Of a DNA stretch of 64,000 bases, positions 32,744 through 44,287 are shown in pieces. How positions within the stretch are numbered: position 1 is the stretch's first letter; every line of letters starts with the position of its first letter. Under the pieces are notes generated by a model. It saw nothing but the letters and a program-made list of their open reading frames with translations, did no database searches and was not told the origin of the DNA. Where the stretch lies: positions 3,100,001 to 3,164,000 of the forward strand of contig JAHEWK010000002.1 in the NCBI GenBank assembly GCA_020740775.1. Reading direction: 5' to 3'. The translations under genes were made by a program, and so were the position numbers. Source of the stretch: Ilyonectria destructans (lineage: Eukaryota; Ascomycota; Sordariomycetes; Hypocreales; Nectriaceae).

Positions 32744-34488
32744 ATGGAACACCGAGACACACTCACCTGTCCATTCTGCAGCAAATCTTTCCCAAGCAGT
32801 AAGTCGCTTCGACTTTCATCTGAGCGTTTAAGTCATCTGACTGGACTCAAGAGAAGCAAAGCACCCGCCACGTCCGGTACTGTCGGACGAAAGCCAAAGA
32901 TGGCACCCTCACACGCCGGAGATGTTGCGTCGCCTGCATCAAGGCCAAGACGCGCTGCGACATGGCTTTACCAGGTTGCTCACGATGCGCCCACAGGGGT
33001 CTTCAGTGCCTTTACAAATCTTCCAAGGCGCCATCCAGCCTACCTATCGACCATCAAGTAGAAGTAGCCCTGTCTCACAACGACCTTCCCAAGCAAGGCT
33101 TGGATGGCAGTCCTAGGCATATTTCTACCGGACCAGGAACCTCCCCGTACGACTTGGGGCAACTCTTTGAAGGGAATAACTTCGACCACGGCCTTTCTAC
33201 CGATACGTGGCTAGAATTACAGTCGAATCCGGGAACTGACAATGTCGATGAAACCGCGTTCTCAGATGGCATGCTAGCCCTCGTTTCATCAGACCCCCTC
33301 TCTTGGAACAGCTCTTCCAATCCTTTCCTTGTACCTCAGATTGATAAAATTAATCATTTCAAGGAGCGAGTCGTTTTAGGCAGCTTCCAAATCATTGCCC
33401 TTTCGCCGTCGTTTGGTTGGTTGGACACGGAGACTCTGTTGGCGAAGCGAGATCTGAAAGCAGGCCCTCTTGGCTCTGCTCTCAGCCGGGCGTATTGCAT
33501 GAGCATGTTGAGGTCCTACCCCGGAATGTTGTCCCGCAATGACGGAACGCTCCCTCCCTTCATTCATATCCAATCTCGACCGTCTACGTCTGTCAATAAT
33601 CACACGGTGGCGCTGGCTGAACCGCTGGCGACCTGTAGCAGTATTATGCGGATGTACATGGAGAGATCTTCAGAGAACCTGGCTTTCATTTGGAGGACTA
33701 TTCAAGCGGAGTCACGGCGAATTAACAACGAGGTCGGTGTCATGTTCTAAAATCTTTGACTCATATCTGAAAGACGGCAGTACTGGTTTTACGATACCTG
33801 GACCACACTTGCCTCTATCCAAGCTATGGCCATATACGTCATTGTAGGTCTACTGGACGACAACAGCGACTATATTGCAGACAAACACCCCCTCGTGTCA
33901 ATGCTTGAGATAACCAGAGTCAGTATCATAAGCCGATGAAATGATTGAGAATGGCAGGGCACTGACATTTCAGTCCTAGAGCCTAGCTGAGAAGCTTCGA
34001 CCTAATGGCTGGATGTGCAATAAAGAGGTCCATGTTGGACAAATCCCAGCTTGGGAGGAATGGGCGGAGGCTGAGTCTCGCCGACGGTATTCGCTCCTCC
34101 ACAGTGGTAATTTGTGGCTAAGCTAGCTGACATATACCCCCCTCGAATCAATAGCACAGCGATAATTCTCGTCGTCGTCATGCACCTATTCAACATCGAG
34201 TACGGCCCAGGTCTGCCCCAATGCGGAGGCTTCGCCGAGCTGCCGCTACCCTGCAGCAAGACGCTATGGCAAGCGTCAGACCAAGCAACATGGGAAGCAG
34301 AGTATCGCAAGCAATACATGCGAGACGACAGCGGCGGCCGAAGCTCCAAGAGGATCCTGACATATCGAAACCTCTTGCAAAGCCAGAGCGACCCGACGAG
34401 CCCTTTGGGAACGGGGTACCTGGGAGAATGGTTTACTAGCGTGGACGACTTTGGGACGCTTGTGATGATGGCCGTCTCGGGACTGTAG
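32744..34488 (+). CDS. Fungal transcription factor with C2H2-type and Zn2Cys6 DNA-binding motifs
   Basis: Proposed join(32744..32798,32852..33732,33781..33918,33980..34106,34160..34488), 509 aa, all phases consistent. The N-terminus has a C2HC-like finger split by intron 1 (LTCPFCSKSFPSK, then RHVRYC). It is followed at once by a binuclear zinc cluster: RCCVACIKAKTRCDMALPGC and SRCAHRGLQC, matching C-x2-C-x6-C-x5-12-C-x2-C-x6-C. Later exons carry middle-homology-like helices (WFYDTWTTLASIQAMAIYVI and SLAEKLRPNGWM) and a long C-terminus with PLPCSKTLWQASDQATWE, a phrase common in fungal regulators. It is a nuclear sequence-specific regulator whose likeliest target, by position, is the divergent NmrA-like gene. 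No damage is seen. Confidence 0.8.
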
Positions 34489-35634
34489 CTTCTGAGTATG
34501 ATTGATTATTGATTGATTTTATTACGCTCGGAGGGAAATACCTAGAGGGCCTTGACTAAGCTAGCTATTTACGGTTCTGTCAAGGATTTTGGGCCTGAGA
34601 CAAGATCGTTTGTGCAAGACCGTTTATCGCACTTCAAGCTCATTTTCCCCCACGACTTGCCATCGCACTGTAGAATTGATAGGTTAAATTGATTTCCCTA
34701 TCATTGTTGGACAACTCCGTCAAATCTTGACAATGTCAGATCAAAGGTCCCCCAGCGCAGCGCACAATTGAACCCGACCACTTCCGAGGGCAGGCGGGAA
34801 CAGCCACGAGGATTCCTACATATTTGATATTGTCCCATGCTGTTGATTGACAATAGGCGAATCAGAGCGTCTCATGTCATCTGATGAGTCGTCATCAGAA
34901 GCATGGAGGCAGGCTCATAAGGAATTGCGCTGCAGAAAACCGTAGAAGTCATGGAAGTTGTCTCGCAGACCATGGTGGATGCGGCTGAAGACGCCTTGGT
35001 CTTTGTTAGCCCCTCGGTGTTAGTAGAGCCATCCTCATTGCCCAAACTCTCGACATCGTCCAAAGCGCTGGCCAAGAGGCCACCAGCAGCAGCGGCAGCA
35101 AAGGTTGGAGTCAGGTTGGCAAAACTGCAGATAGATATCACAGCTACATCGATGCTTTCTAGAATAGTATAATCTGGTTAAACATTGATTTTCATTTGGA
35201 AAATAAAAATAAAAATTCTTAATTAACTTTCAAATAAGAGGGCATCATTTAATAGAATTAAGCTTGAATTTATGTAGCTGGATAATGTCTTATATTGAGT
35301 AAGTTAGGGGAAAATAAATCTAATATAGAAAATAAAACTTAGTTTTCTAAACAAGACAGAGTTCAACCTCGCACAACAGAGTCACTCCCTATCGAACGGA
35401 GCTCATCCAATTTACATAATAGCGAGGTTAATTGAAATGTAGGTGGGGTGGCTGCATTTGACGGCCTAGTCTGATTTGCTGTGACACTGCGTCTCTTGCT
35501 CTTATTACCCAGCACATCACAGCAGAATTCCACACAAAACCGCCTTTCCTCTCTCGGAATTTGCGCTGAAACACCAGAATGAGGTGCCTGTTGAAGGCAC
35601 TAATCCAACCACAACAGCAAGTCCGACAAACAAA
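34489..35634. other. Intergenic region, AT-rich at 35,170-35,350
   Basis: No convincing gene. A reverse-strand frame at 34,872-35,141 has an alanine-rich stretch resembling part of a secreted protein but no ATG or credible exon partner. The segment 35,170-35,350 is AT-rich. Confidence 0.45.
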
Positions 35635-36828
35635 CTAAAGCCCATTTCTTGTCAAGAAATCGAATGTGACCTGGTAACCAGCAGTAGCATTGTTGTGGAG
35701 GGTAAAAGCATGGCCAGTGTTCGGCTGTATGTAGGCCTCGATAGTAGCGGCATTGGGGTAAGTGTTATTAGCAGCTGTGGCGTTGAATATTCCCTTGCAG
35801 TCACCGCCGCAAATGTAAAAGTCGAACTCAGCCAGCATGTATTGCACCGGCGCTTTGAGAGAAGGGCCCGGGAGCCCTAGGACATGATAAGCAGAGGCGA
35901 GTTCCCCGACCGGGACCGGCTGCTTAATGGCATCTCCATATTCGAGCATCTTCTTTGTGTATGCAGTGTGGGTATCACCAGCGAAGAAAATGTTCTGGAT
36001 GCCACTCTTTTGACACACAACATAACCACTTGTTCGGCTGAAGGGGGGGCGACTCGTGGCGGCGAAGTCAACACCCCACGACGCCATGCCACTTTTGCCG
36101 AGGTATTGGTTCAGAACGTAGCCAGTGATGATTGCTCCGTCAGTTAGGTCACCGTACTTGGCAATGAATGCGGAGGTGAGAACGGACCCCCAACTGTGTC
36201 CAACGTGTACGACCTTGCTTGGCCTTTCGACCTTGTTGAATGCTGCAACGGTAGGTTTTGCGTCTCTAGCGAAGCTATACAGGGTGCCATTGCGAGCCAT
36301 CAAGGTCAGTTGTCGAAGTATTTCCACTTCCAGAGGCGCTTGAACCACATCATACGCGTCTGGTTTATCAGATTCGCCAACTCCAAGACGATCGTATGTG
36401 AAGACGGAATATCCTTCCTTGAGTGATGCTTCGACATAAGACAATTTCTCTCGGTCTAGTTCAGGATCCCAATATCTGGAGTCGTAATGCACTCCATGAG
36501 TGGCAATCTGCAGAATGTCCTTGTTCTTGTTGACAGACTTGGGAACACACAGCTGGCCATGGATGTTGAAGGTACCAGAAGTTGTAGTGTTCTCGATGAC
36601 CCTCTGGTCGTATCCTGGAGTGCTCCAGGTATCGGAATAGATTGCCCAGGCTCTCGCTTGGATATTACTGTCCACCCTTGGTATGTCATAGATTGCACTG
36701 TCTGCGGTGGCAAACACTGGGATATCCAGTTGTTTACAGAATCCATGGGTTCGATTGAAGGAATCGATTCTTGTAGCCTTGCTGCCGCGACCAAGGAGCA
36801 AGAGCGCTGCGACGAGAAGGGAGGCCAT
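35635..36828 (-). CDS. Secreted alpha/beta hydrolase
   Basis: An intronless 397-aa frame. I chose the ATG at 36,828 because it opens a standard signal peptide (MASLLVAALLLLG, ending near GSKA); an upstream in-frame ATG at 36,900 would add 24 residues. The fold is shown by LQIATHGVHYDSRYW (oxyanion side), SVFTYDRLGVGESDKP, the nucleophile elbow VVHVGHSWGSVL with serine in G-H-S-W-G, AEFDFYICGGDC near the acidic residue, and the histidine in PNTGHAFTLH. Several N-x-T/S sequons fit secretion. The natural substrate is unknown; such fungal hydrolases act on esters or lactones. It appears intact. Confidence 0.82.
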   Translation of the reverse strand: MASLLVAALLLLGRGSKATRIDSFNRTHGFCKQLDIPVFATADSAIYDIPRVDSNIQARAWAIYSDTWSTPGYDQRVIENTTTSGTFNIHGQLCVPKSVNKNKDILQIATHGVHYDSRYWDPELDREKLSYVEASLKEGYSVFTYDRLGVGESDKPDAYDVVQAPLEVEILRQLTLMARNGTLYSFARDAKPTVAAFNKVERPSKVVHVGHSWGSVLTSAFIAKYGDLTDGAIITGYVLNQYLGKSGMASWGVDFAATSRPPFSRTSGYVVCQKSGIQNIFFAGDTHTAYTKKMLEYGDAIKQPVPVGELASAYHVLGLPGPSLKAPVQYMLAEFDFYICGGDCKGIFNATAANNTYPNAATIEAYIQPNTGHAFTLHNNATAGYQVTFDFLTRNGL

Positions 36829-38729
36829 TGCAGAGAAAGAAGAGATAATGATGATGTCGATTGGGGAATACTTTGAACAATGTTTGTGTAGAAGTAACAA
36901 ATAGTGAGAGCAGGATCAGTGGTTTATATACACGGAGAGTGTAATTTGTACACACATCGATCTTTCGAGAGATGCCTTCAAGCAAGAAAACTTGTGCTGA
37001 CGCGTCAGTACCATCGATGACTGTCTCCATTACAACCGTCAATGAAGTTGAGATGCGCGCATGTTTAGAGGCTGTGTTGGGATGAGTGTCAAGTCAGATT
37101 TTAGCACAACCACGGTACGTCATGAATGGTTTATTGAGTTCTTGGCCCGCCATAATGAGGTTGAAGAAATAAACCGAAGGCTAACAGCGAAATCATGATT
37201 TGGAATTCTGCCTAAAGAGGAAAGAGAAAGCGAACGACTTATTCATGCCAAGGCGGACTTAAGCACAGCCCTTGTATATCACGTCAGGACAGGTCTGTTA
37301 AGTTCTAGGCCCGAGATAATGAGGCTAGGGAAATGGACCAAAAGCTGAAAGCGAAACGGTGATTTGGAATCCTTCCAAAGAGGAAGCGACCGAGCAATTA
37401 GGCCCACTTTGTAAATATGATATGCAGCGGATGAGCCACAAAGACTGCGTACGCCAATGCTTACTACAGTCTCTTAACTCAACGCACGGACCAGATTTCG
37501 GTATTCCGAGGGCAAAAGAGACGGCGTACGTTGGATGAAGAATAAAGAGGGGATTAGCTAGCTAAATTGTATGTATTAACTTTTTGTAATAATTTGATGG
37601 TGCTACGGATATATTAAGGGCCCATGTCAAGACTTCGACACTGGCGATGCTTTTCGATGCTTTTTGATGTATGCCTACGGAGCAGTGCAAGATGACAGAG
37701 TAAAGATAATATTGCCCTTGGCTTCCCAGTCGCGATCGTGCACTCAGATCTTATTTTGATCGCCAATTATTTGCCAACGATGGTTGTATCTAGGTCGGCA
37801 ACATCGGGCGCTTTGCCTTGCTTCGCCCATTTCCTGACCTTGGCGGTATTTTCTGGACTGACCGAGGAAGCCGTCCCGCAGCCACTAGCGCACCACCAGG
37901 GACGGCTGAGGCAACAATGAATAATAAGATATACTAACAGCAAATATAGACGACTATGATGTATATATGGGGGGACTATCAGTTATGTCGCGTGACTAGG
38001 ATCGATTTGCTTCACGATGGCATTTGCCACATCTTCCCGTGTGCAAGCTCGGTTGCATTGCGTTCTTCCCGTGTCATGTTGTGCGTGCCTACATCAAATG
38101 AATCACGATTGTCATCAAATATATTGCCTTATAAGGTTGTTTGATTTCACACTCGAGTCCCCCGTGAGAACGCGTGCACTGCAATTAGATGCCTTGACCC
38201 TGTATCCATTCGGAGCAGGTTTTACTTTAAAGATCACGGCTAGCTTCTAAGTCGATAATAGCAGCTCTATTGAGGATGCCGGCATTGCTAGCCAAAATGG
38301 AGGGATGGTCAAGTATCTCACAGATTTGACTGTCACTACAGCCGGTGGGATTATATTTCGTTCCCGTCATAGACGGTGTGAAATCGAGTCAGTTCCGTCG
38401 GCGGATCGAAGATTGCGACTTGGACCCCTCTGGAAGAGTCCGAGAATACAACTAGCTCAGTATCAGTGCTGTTCTGCACAAGAGATCCAACACATTACAT
38501 TCTATTTCAGGAGCCTGGTCGAACTCGCGACCATAAAAACGCTTACATGGACCAATCGAAATGCAGACTGGGGGATACCCCTGCACGGGTATGGGTCTTT
38601 GTAGCCTGCCGTTGCTCGCAAAGATGCCCTCTTAACCCCGCCCCGACCCCGCGATTCTTCATTCCAAGCCGCTGTCCCATGCTGACATTTGCTTTCTCAC
38701 TTCTGGCACTAAAGGAAGTGATTGATGCG
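36829..38729. other. Intergenic region with a diverged tandem duplication
   Basis: No gene is recognised. An approximately 155-bp unit is duplicated at about 37,090-37,410. The stretch 37,550-37,620 is AT-rich. Confidence 0.5.
37090..37410. repeat. Diverged tandem duplication, about 155 bp per unit
   Basis: Unit 1 (about 37,090-37,245) and unit 2 (about 37,250-37,410) share the ordered blocks GGCCCGCCATAATGAGG / GGCCCGAGATAATGAGG, AATAAACCGAAGGCTAACAG / AATGGACCAAAAGCTGAAAG, GCGAAATCATGATTTGGAAT / GCGAAACGGTGATTTGGAAT, and CTAAAGAGGAA / CAAAGAGGAA. No coding frame is kept across them. Confidence 0.7.
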
Positions 38730-40125
38730 ATGGCAGAGCCAATAGGCCTGGCTTCAGGGCTGCTAACTTTAGCGACATTTTCTTTGCAGGCCAGCATTGC
38801 ACTTTACGAAACGGTAAAGAGTTTTCAATCTCATCAGCAACGTGTACGCGACCTTGCAGAGGAGCTTGGCGCGTTGAGCGCGATTTTGAGCTCACTCGCC
38901 GAGACGGTCAGCACCATCACCGAGATAGATCTCTCTACACTCAGCATACCTTTGTTGCGGTGCGGAAATGCCTGCAAGGAGTTTGAGCAGGTGATCAAGA
39001 GCTGTTCGTCCAGGTCCACCGACAGTCGAACAAGCTTTCGAGACTGGGCCAAGTTGAGGTACATGGGTGAGGACATCGACGGTTTCAGGCGACTGCTAGC
39101 TGGCTACAAGTTGACCATCAGCGTTGCCCTCACCGACGCGAACCTGTAAGTAACTGTCGTCTTATGGCCCGATACATCTCTGACTCTGTATTTCTTTTGG
39201 CTTGGTTAGTCGCAGATCATCGTTCACAGCAGAAAGCCTGGACATTTACAAAGACCTTGTCAAAACGGCTGAAGCAGGACTCCAGGATCGCCTCGAAAGT
39301 ATCAACGAAAAGCTTGAGAGTTTGCTCGAACAGAACGTAAAAGAATCCGACTTGGGCGCCTCTGAGATACAGTCTATACAGGAGGAGCGGCTGAGCATGG
39401 AAAAGTGTCTCCAAATTTGCACTCGACTGTCCGAACACATCAGCCAGATTCAGTTGCGACCTAAGCATAAAGCCGGATCTGATGTATCCATTGACCTGGA
39501 CGCCGAAACACTCACCTACGAGGGATTGCGGGAATGCAAAGAGAGCCTCGTTCGGACGACTGAGAAGCTACATGGTTATGAGAAAGACATATTCAACCGG
39601 TTGATAGACAAGTCGAAATCTGCCATCACCTCCGAGGAGGAACTTGCTGATCTTACGAGACTGCGAGAAGAACGAGAGGCCATCTGTCAGGGCATGGATA
39701 TTTGCTTCAAGGCTATGAACAATCTCAAAGAAAATATTAGCACCATCGACAATTACGCTACAGGCGACGCCATACAGTTCATGGTCTCGACGAGCGGAAA
39801 GACTATTCATGGTAAAAACCGGGGACTCGGTTGGAGAACGAGACAGGTCGGGGGTCACCTCAGTGATGAATCACTTCAAGAGATAACGCGGGCTCTGACA
39901 AGCATTACCATCCAGACCAGTGGAACAGAGGGTCAGACTTTACGAGATGAATTATCAAGCAGCCGTGATATCCATGAAGAGGCCAAGGTAGAGTCTCCAT
40001 TAGAGTCTCCATTCGGGGAGAGGTACGGGCAAGGTTTTAAGCTCACGCCCAAGCCTACCCGTGATATATCTACAGCGCCTGTGGGGCCAGCTGAAAGCAG
40101 AACAAGCGATTTACCTCGTGAGTGA
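38730..40125 (+). CDS. PigL_N (HeLo-like) domain protein
   Basis: Proposed join(38730..39145,39210..40125), 443 aa; the 64-nt intron has GTAAGT/GTTAG ends. The N-terminal 150 residues match the fungal PigL_N/HeLo-like helical domain: MAEPIGLASGLLTLATFSLQ, ASIALYETVKSFQSHQQRVR, RCGNACKEFEQVIKSC, FRDWAKLRYMGEDIDGFRRL, YKLTISVALTDANL. Long coiled-coil-rich helices follow (LQDRLESINEKLESLLEQN). Near residue 330 there is a conserved Gly-rich block (FMVSTSGKTIHGKNRGLGWR). Domains of this kind sit at the N-terminus of fungal NLR-like receptors and in stand-alone partners; HeLo-class relatives can act on membranes in non-self recognition. There is no NACHT here, so this is a stand-alone member. An upstream ATG at 38,680 is in frame. 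It is intact, unlike its neighbours. Confidence 0.75.
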
Positions 40126-40900
40126 TATGGCCCGATGGGAATATTGTGTCAGGGATCATTGGTCTTTGGGGATACCGGGCATGGTCAAAATTCTTTGCTT
40201 TTGCCGAGAAGGAGTTACCTTTTACGGCGGGCTGCCTTCAACAGGAAGCTCAACCCTGCCTTTGGGCTATTGGTTCAACCCAATTAGTCAGTCTTGGAGT
40301 TTGACGAGGAGATGTTTGGATTCAGCAAGTTAGACTGTGCGCCTTCATTAGAAAGCATCATCGTCATCTTGTTCAATTTTTAGCATTGTTAGCCCGAGCT
40401 TGTGGCACCTTTTAGTCAACCGTTTGGTCATAATTTGATCATTCTTTTACGGCATGCAGTCTCTCCTCTCCCTGCTGTTGCAGATGCGCTGCTGCAACAG
40501 TAAATACCAATCTGCCTTTGGGGTGGGTTGATGAGTTTTCGAGTCGTCCAGGATAAATGTATTTCCAATATCCCGACTGTCAGAGGCTGGGCCTTGGGCG
40601 AGGGACCGGGCTAGAGCCAGGCCCGGGGAAACTAATATCCGGCCACGCTACGGACACGCAGAGTTTTCACAGCGATGTCGCTAGGAGGAACCTCTCTCTT
40701 TCCTCCTCTTCTCTTTAGCTTAAGTTACTCAATACACGGAACCCTATTTGTTGGACAAACTCAGGGCTCGCCCCTTACACTGCCAGCCTGTGACTATAGC
40801 ACAGCCAAAAAGGACTATCATTAGTAGGCCAGTGTCCCGGGTTTCATTAGCTTCTCTCTCTAACGGTTCACCTATACTTTCAGAGGACTTTATGTAGTTC
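40126..40900. other. Intergenic region leading into AT-rich repeats
   Basis: No gene is seen. A perfect 9-bp inverted repeat (CTGTTGCAG ... CTGCAACAG, 8-nt spacer) lies at 40,475-40,500. From 40,620 to 40,800 the GC-normal sequence looks like the edge of a transposon copy. Confidence 0.45.
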
Positions 40901-41600
40901 TGCAGGCCTCCTCGCCTTATTAGCTACAATTCTCTCTATTAACAACTGGAGTAGACTCTAGTGATACTACTGGCTGAGTTTCTAGAGTACTTTAGACTTT
41001 ATACTAGAGGAGTTCTTATATAAGTTTGGAATTTTCAGTTAACTTATAGTATTTTTATTTATTAATAAGAAAGAGAGGAATACTTTTAGAAGAATAGCTA
41101 GACTTAAATACTTTTACTAAAAGATATAAATTATTTAACTTAATTAAGCTAATATTATATATAGCTAAATCTTTTAAGTAAAATCTATAACAGCTATACT
41201 TAGTCTGGATAATAGATTTAGAGTAGGTACAGATTGTAAGAGTTTAGATTCTAGTAGGGATTAAGATATTATTATATAAGTTATAAGGTAGTTACTACAA
41301 ATAGAGTAAAATAGTAGAGTAAAGGTATTATATCTAGTAATATTTAGCTAGTATAATAAGCTAAGTAATTAAATTATATTAATAGCTAAAGAGCTATATT
41401 TAGTCTGCTTATACAGAAGGTATAAGTTATATAGTAACTCTATCTATAGGGAATCTCTAGGTATTATACTAGATTACTATAATATCGCAAATTACTAGGT
41501 AATTTAGGAATTACTGGTGATTTAAGCAGTATCTAGTAATTCAGTATAGATTATCCTAAGTCTATAGCTGAAGAAAAAGTAGGTTAGCCAGCCTATATAG
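40901..41600. repeat. AT-rich, RIP-like repeat block
   Basis: TA-rich sequence with almost no CA or TG dinucleotides outside TA contexts and frequent TATA/TAGCTA words. It is the hallmark of RIP-mutated transposon DNA. No frame is preserved. Confidence 0.7.
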
Positions 41601-41880
41601 CCAGACTGTAATATAAAGTATACTCTCTATAAATATTTCTATTAAACTTTAAAAATAGTTATATAACTCTTCAGCTATTTATATAACTTAATTCCCTAGC
41701 TTACTATACCTACTAACTATTACTAAATATAACTCTATATAACAATCTATATACTGTTAATTATTATAGCTAGTAACTACTGACTGCTTATACCTATAAA
41801 CTTTAGTCCCTACTATAATCTAAACCCTACAATCTATACCTACTCTGGACTGACTGTCCAGATTAAGCACCACCGTTACA
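41601..41880. repeat. Decayed LTR, copy A
   Basis: Shares with the solo LTR at 56,555 the order TATAAATATTTCTATTAAAC, CAGCTATTTATATAACTTA, and an end matching its CTACTCTATACCC / GTTACA terminus (here TACTCTGGACTG ... CACCGTTACA at 41,880). Most differences are C-to-T or G-to-A. The left end is not definable. Confidence 0.5.
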
Positions 41881-42708
41881 TAGCACGCCTTTATCATCAG
41901 CAGAACCCGGCTGACAGAGTCGAGTTGGAATAACCGCTCTCCACTCGCGACTGAAATGGGAGCCTCGGACGGCAAGAAAACAGGAGCCATCAGCCTCTGT
42001 CTCAACGCAAAATAAAGCATTAACCAAACGAAAACTCCATCCAAAGAATGGTCCAATGTAAAGGAAACCACATACCACATGATTCCCGACGCTAGGCAGT
42101 TCTCGTTTATCTAGAAGGCTACAACGCCTGAGTCCCTTCCAATATAAATTTTATTCGGCCCCTACGACCCTCCGAGATCAAAGTGAAAATGGAGTTAAAG
42201 AGAAAGCAATAACGCTGGCCTTTCCATATAGTACATTCGAAGGTCCGTAAATGCAGGGCTGTCTGGCTAAGGTATAAGTAGTTGCTAGCCAACCTTCCTA
42301 CGTTCAAAGCAAATATAACCACGTAGATCACGACTGAGAACTGGGAAAGAGCTGCTTGTAACTAAGGAGGTAATTATATCTGCCTCCGCTCTAAGAGAAC
42401 TTCATCACCAGTACACGACCTGAACGATAGCGGATAGCGATTATTGATCCCACTATAGCGGATTGTTCCATCATTTACAATTCATACACCGTCGGTGCTT
42501 ATACCCCAGAGTGGCGAACACCCCGTGACGTTGCGTCAGTCAACTGATTATCGAAGACAGGCGTTAGAGTCGGACTATCAATCAAAGCGCAGCTCCACCA
42601 TCAGAATCCGACTCCAATTCATCTGAAGAGTGTGTAGCTGCCGAACAAGAACCGATTAGCCCACGCCTCCAAAAACTGTAGTGAATCAACAAAGAGCCTC
42701 ATTATCAA
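41881..42708. other. Intergenic region, nothing recognised
   Basis: Normal composition after the LTR end. Reverse-strand short frames (for example a FSREWRAVIPTRLCQPG-containing one) have no family I recognise and are probably remnants. Confidence 0.4.
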
Positions 42709-44287
42709 CTAACCTTGGCTTGTTTCACCCTCAGAAACGAGATAGAGGTGGCTGTCCGCTGATCGAGTCACTCCTGTAACAGAATTTGGATGGTGAAAAG
42801 CAGAAATATGCTTGTCTCTGAGAAATTGCAGGACCATGGCTCGAAGATCCTGGATGACAAGTTAGAGAACACCCCTTTGTTCCACGAACAGAGGGTCAAA
42901 TGATCCTCTGGTAAGTGCAACTAGCCCCCAATTCAGGTAGACCAGTTCATGTGAGTCAGGCTCGACCGGCCTCGACGGGTGATAACGAAAGTATAGTTTG
43001 CAACAGAAGCAAGAGAACTTGCTGGTCCCTACAAAGCGATCGCCATCTGCAAAGTGCAGCCTGTTCCTGTAGAAGTGCTCCAGAATCTGGATTTCTGAGT
43101 GAACAACAGGAGGCTTGGCGTGGATCGTAGTGTATTGGTCTTTGATCTTCGACTCAATACCGACCTGTTACTCCAGCCGGCCCAACACGAACTGGAAATC
43201 AGAAAGACTGCGGTCTTGGCTGGGAAACATTCTTGTCAGAATCCCGTCCAGGGTGGTATAAGTATCGACCTCTGGTGGCGGAACACAAACGGGAGGCTCA
43301 ACCTTGGCCACCTGGAACACGTCGAGAACGTGCTTCACACGCATGGCATCTTCCAGCAGTTATTTAGTTATCCGGATGTACTCTGCCAGTCGTCCAATAA
43401 AGTGTCGTACGGCACGATATACTGAGACTATTGGCTCGGCACTGGGATCATCCACTACTTCTTGGCCTAGTCTGCGGAGTGTATCCATTTGGGGATTATT
43501 TCGAGCGTTATAAGCCAAAAAGCACATCCGGTATAAGGTCTCCGATGCTCTAAACACGAACTGTTGTAACCAAGGTCCCAGCCCATTAATTTCTGTAATT
43601 ACCATCAATGAAATACCTTTAGCTCGCGATAGGTGGCTCACCTGCTTCGTTCAGACTGCTATGGTTAACGCTTATTTCTCTCAAGTAAACAAGGGATTGG
43701 TCGACCATATTTGACAATATTTTCCCTTCTTTCTTAACTCGCTTGCCCGAAAATGTTGCACAAGCTCGTGCACACGCTTCTTCTTCGTCTCTGAGCCGAC
43801 TGCTGCTGACGGTCGGCAGTTGCGATACTTGCCGGAGACGCCTCAAGATGTGCTCTAGGAAGGCTGAGATTTCGGAGTCTCGGCGGGAGGTCTTGCCGTC
43901 ACCTTTCATATTGGAGGCCCAACAGAACTTGTAGCAGTGCTCACAATCCTCAATAGCAATAGAGGTGGTGGTTTCTCCGCCCTTGTCCCTGTCGCAGATG
44001 AATGCGAGGTTTTTTGACAGCCGCCGACGGGAGGCAGTCAAGCTGGCATTGTCATGGCTGGAAATGACATGGGGGCCCTGAATTGGCTGCTCAATCGATA
44101 AGAGAATGAGTGCCTCATAGAATCTGCTAATAAGACGATCATACTTGTCAAGCCGAGGCGGGCCTATTTTTCGAGCCTTGTTGGAGGATGCGGAGGGCAT
44201 AGGTGATGGAGGATGGGGTTCGGGTTGGGGAACGGTGCTCATGTTGTTCTGCAAGAAGTGATTGTTCGCTTGGCGCCAGATACACAA
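42709..44287 (-). pseudogene. OTT_1508-like (PF14441-type) deaminase family protein with several nonsense codons
   Basis: Exon 1 (43,642-44,287, or from ATG 44,242) splices through a 49-nt intron (GTGAGC/TTACAG) to a frame running from 43,592 to TAG at 42,709. The N-terminal part reads RLSKNLAFICDRDKGGETTT and CYKFCWASNMKGDG. The C-terminal catalytic part reads PPVVHSEIQILEHFYRNR, with H-S-E as zinc ligand and proton shuttle, then DRFVGTSKFSCFCCKLYF with C-x-C-C, and HPSRPVEPDSHE. This is the fungal nucleic-acid/nucleotide-deaminase-like pattern. The frame is broken by TAA at 43,360-43,362 (K-stop-LLED), TAA at 43,168-43,170 (LE-stop-QVG) and TAA at 42,862-42,864. The first two fit CAA-to-TAA changes of glutamine. 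The catalytic residues themselves remain, so death is by nonsense only. Family function in fungi is unknown. Confidence 0.72.

Noticed and set aside
34872..35141. Alanine-rich reverse ORF resembling a secreted protein
   Set aside because: No ATG, no signal peptide start and no credible upstream exon.
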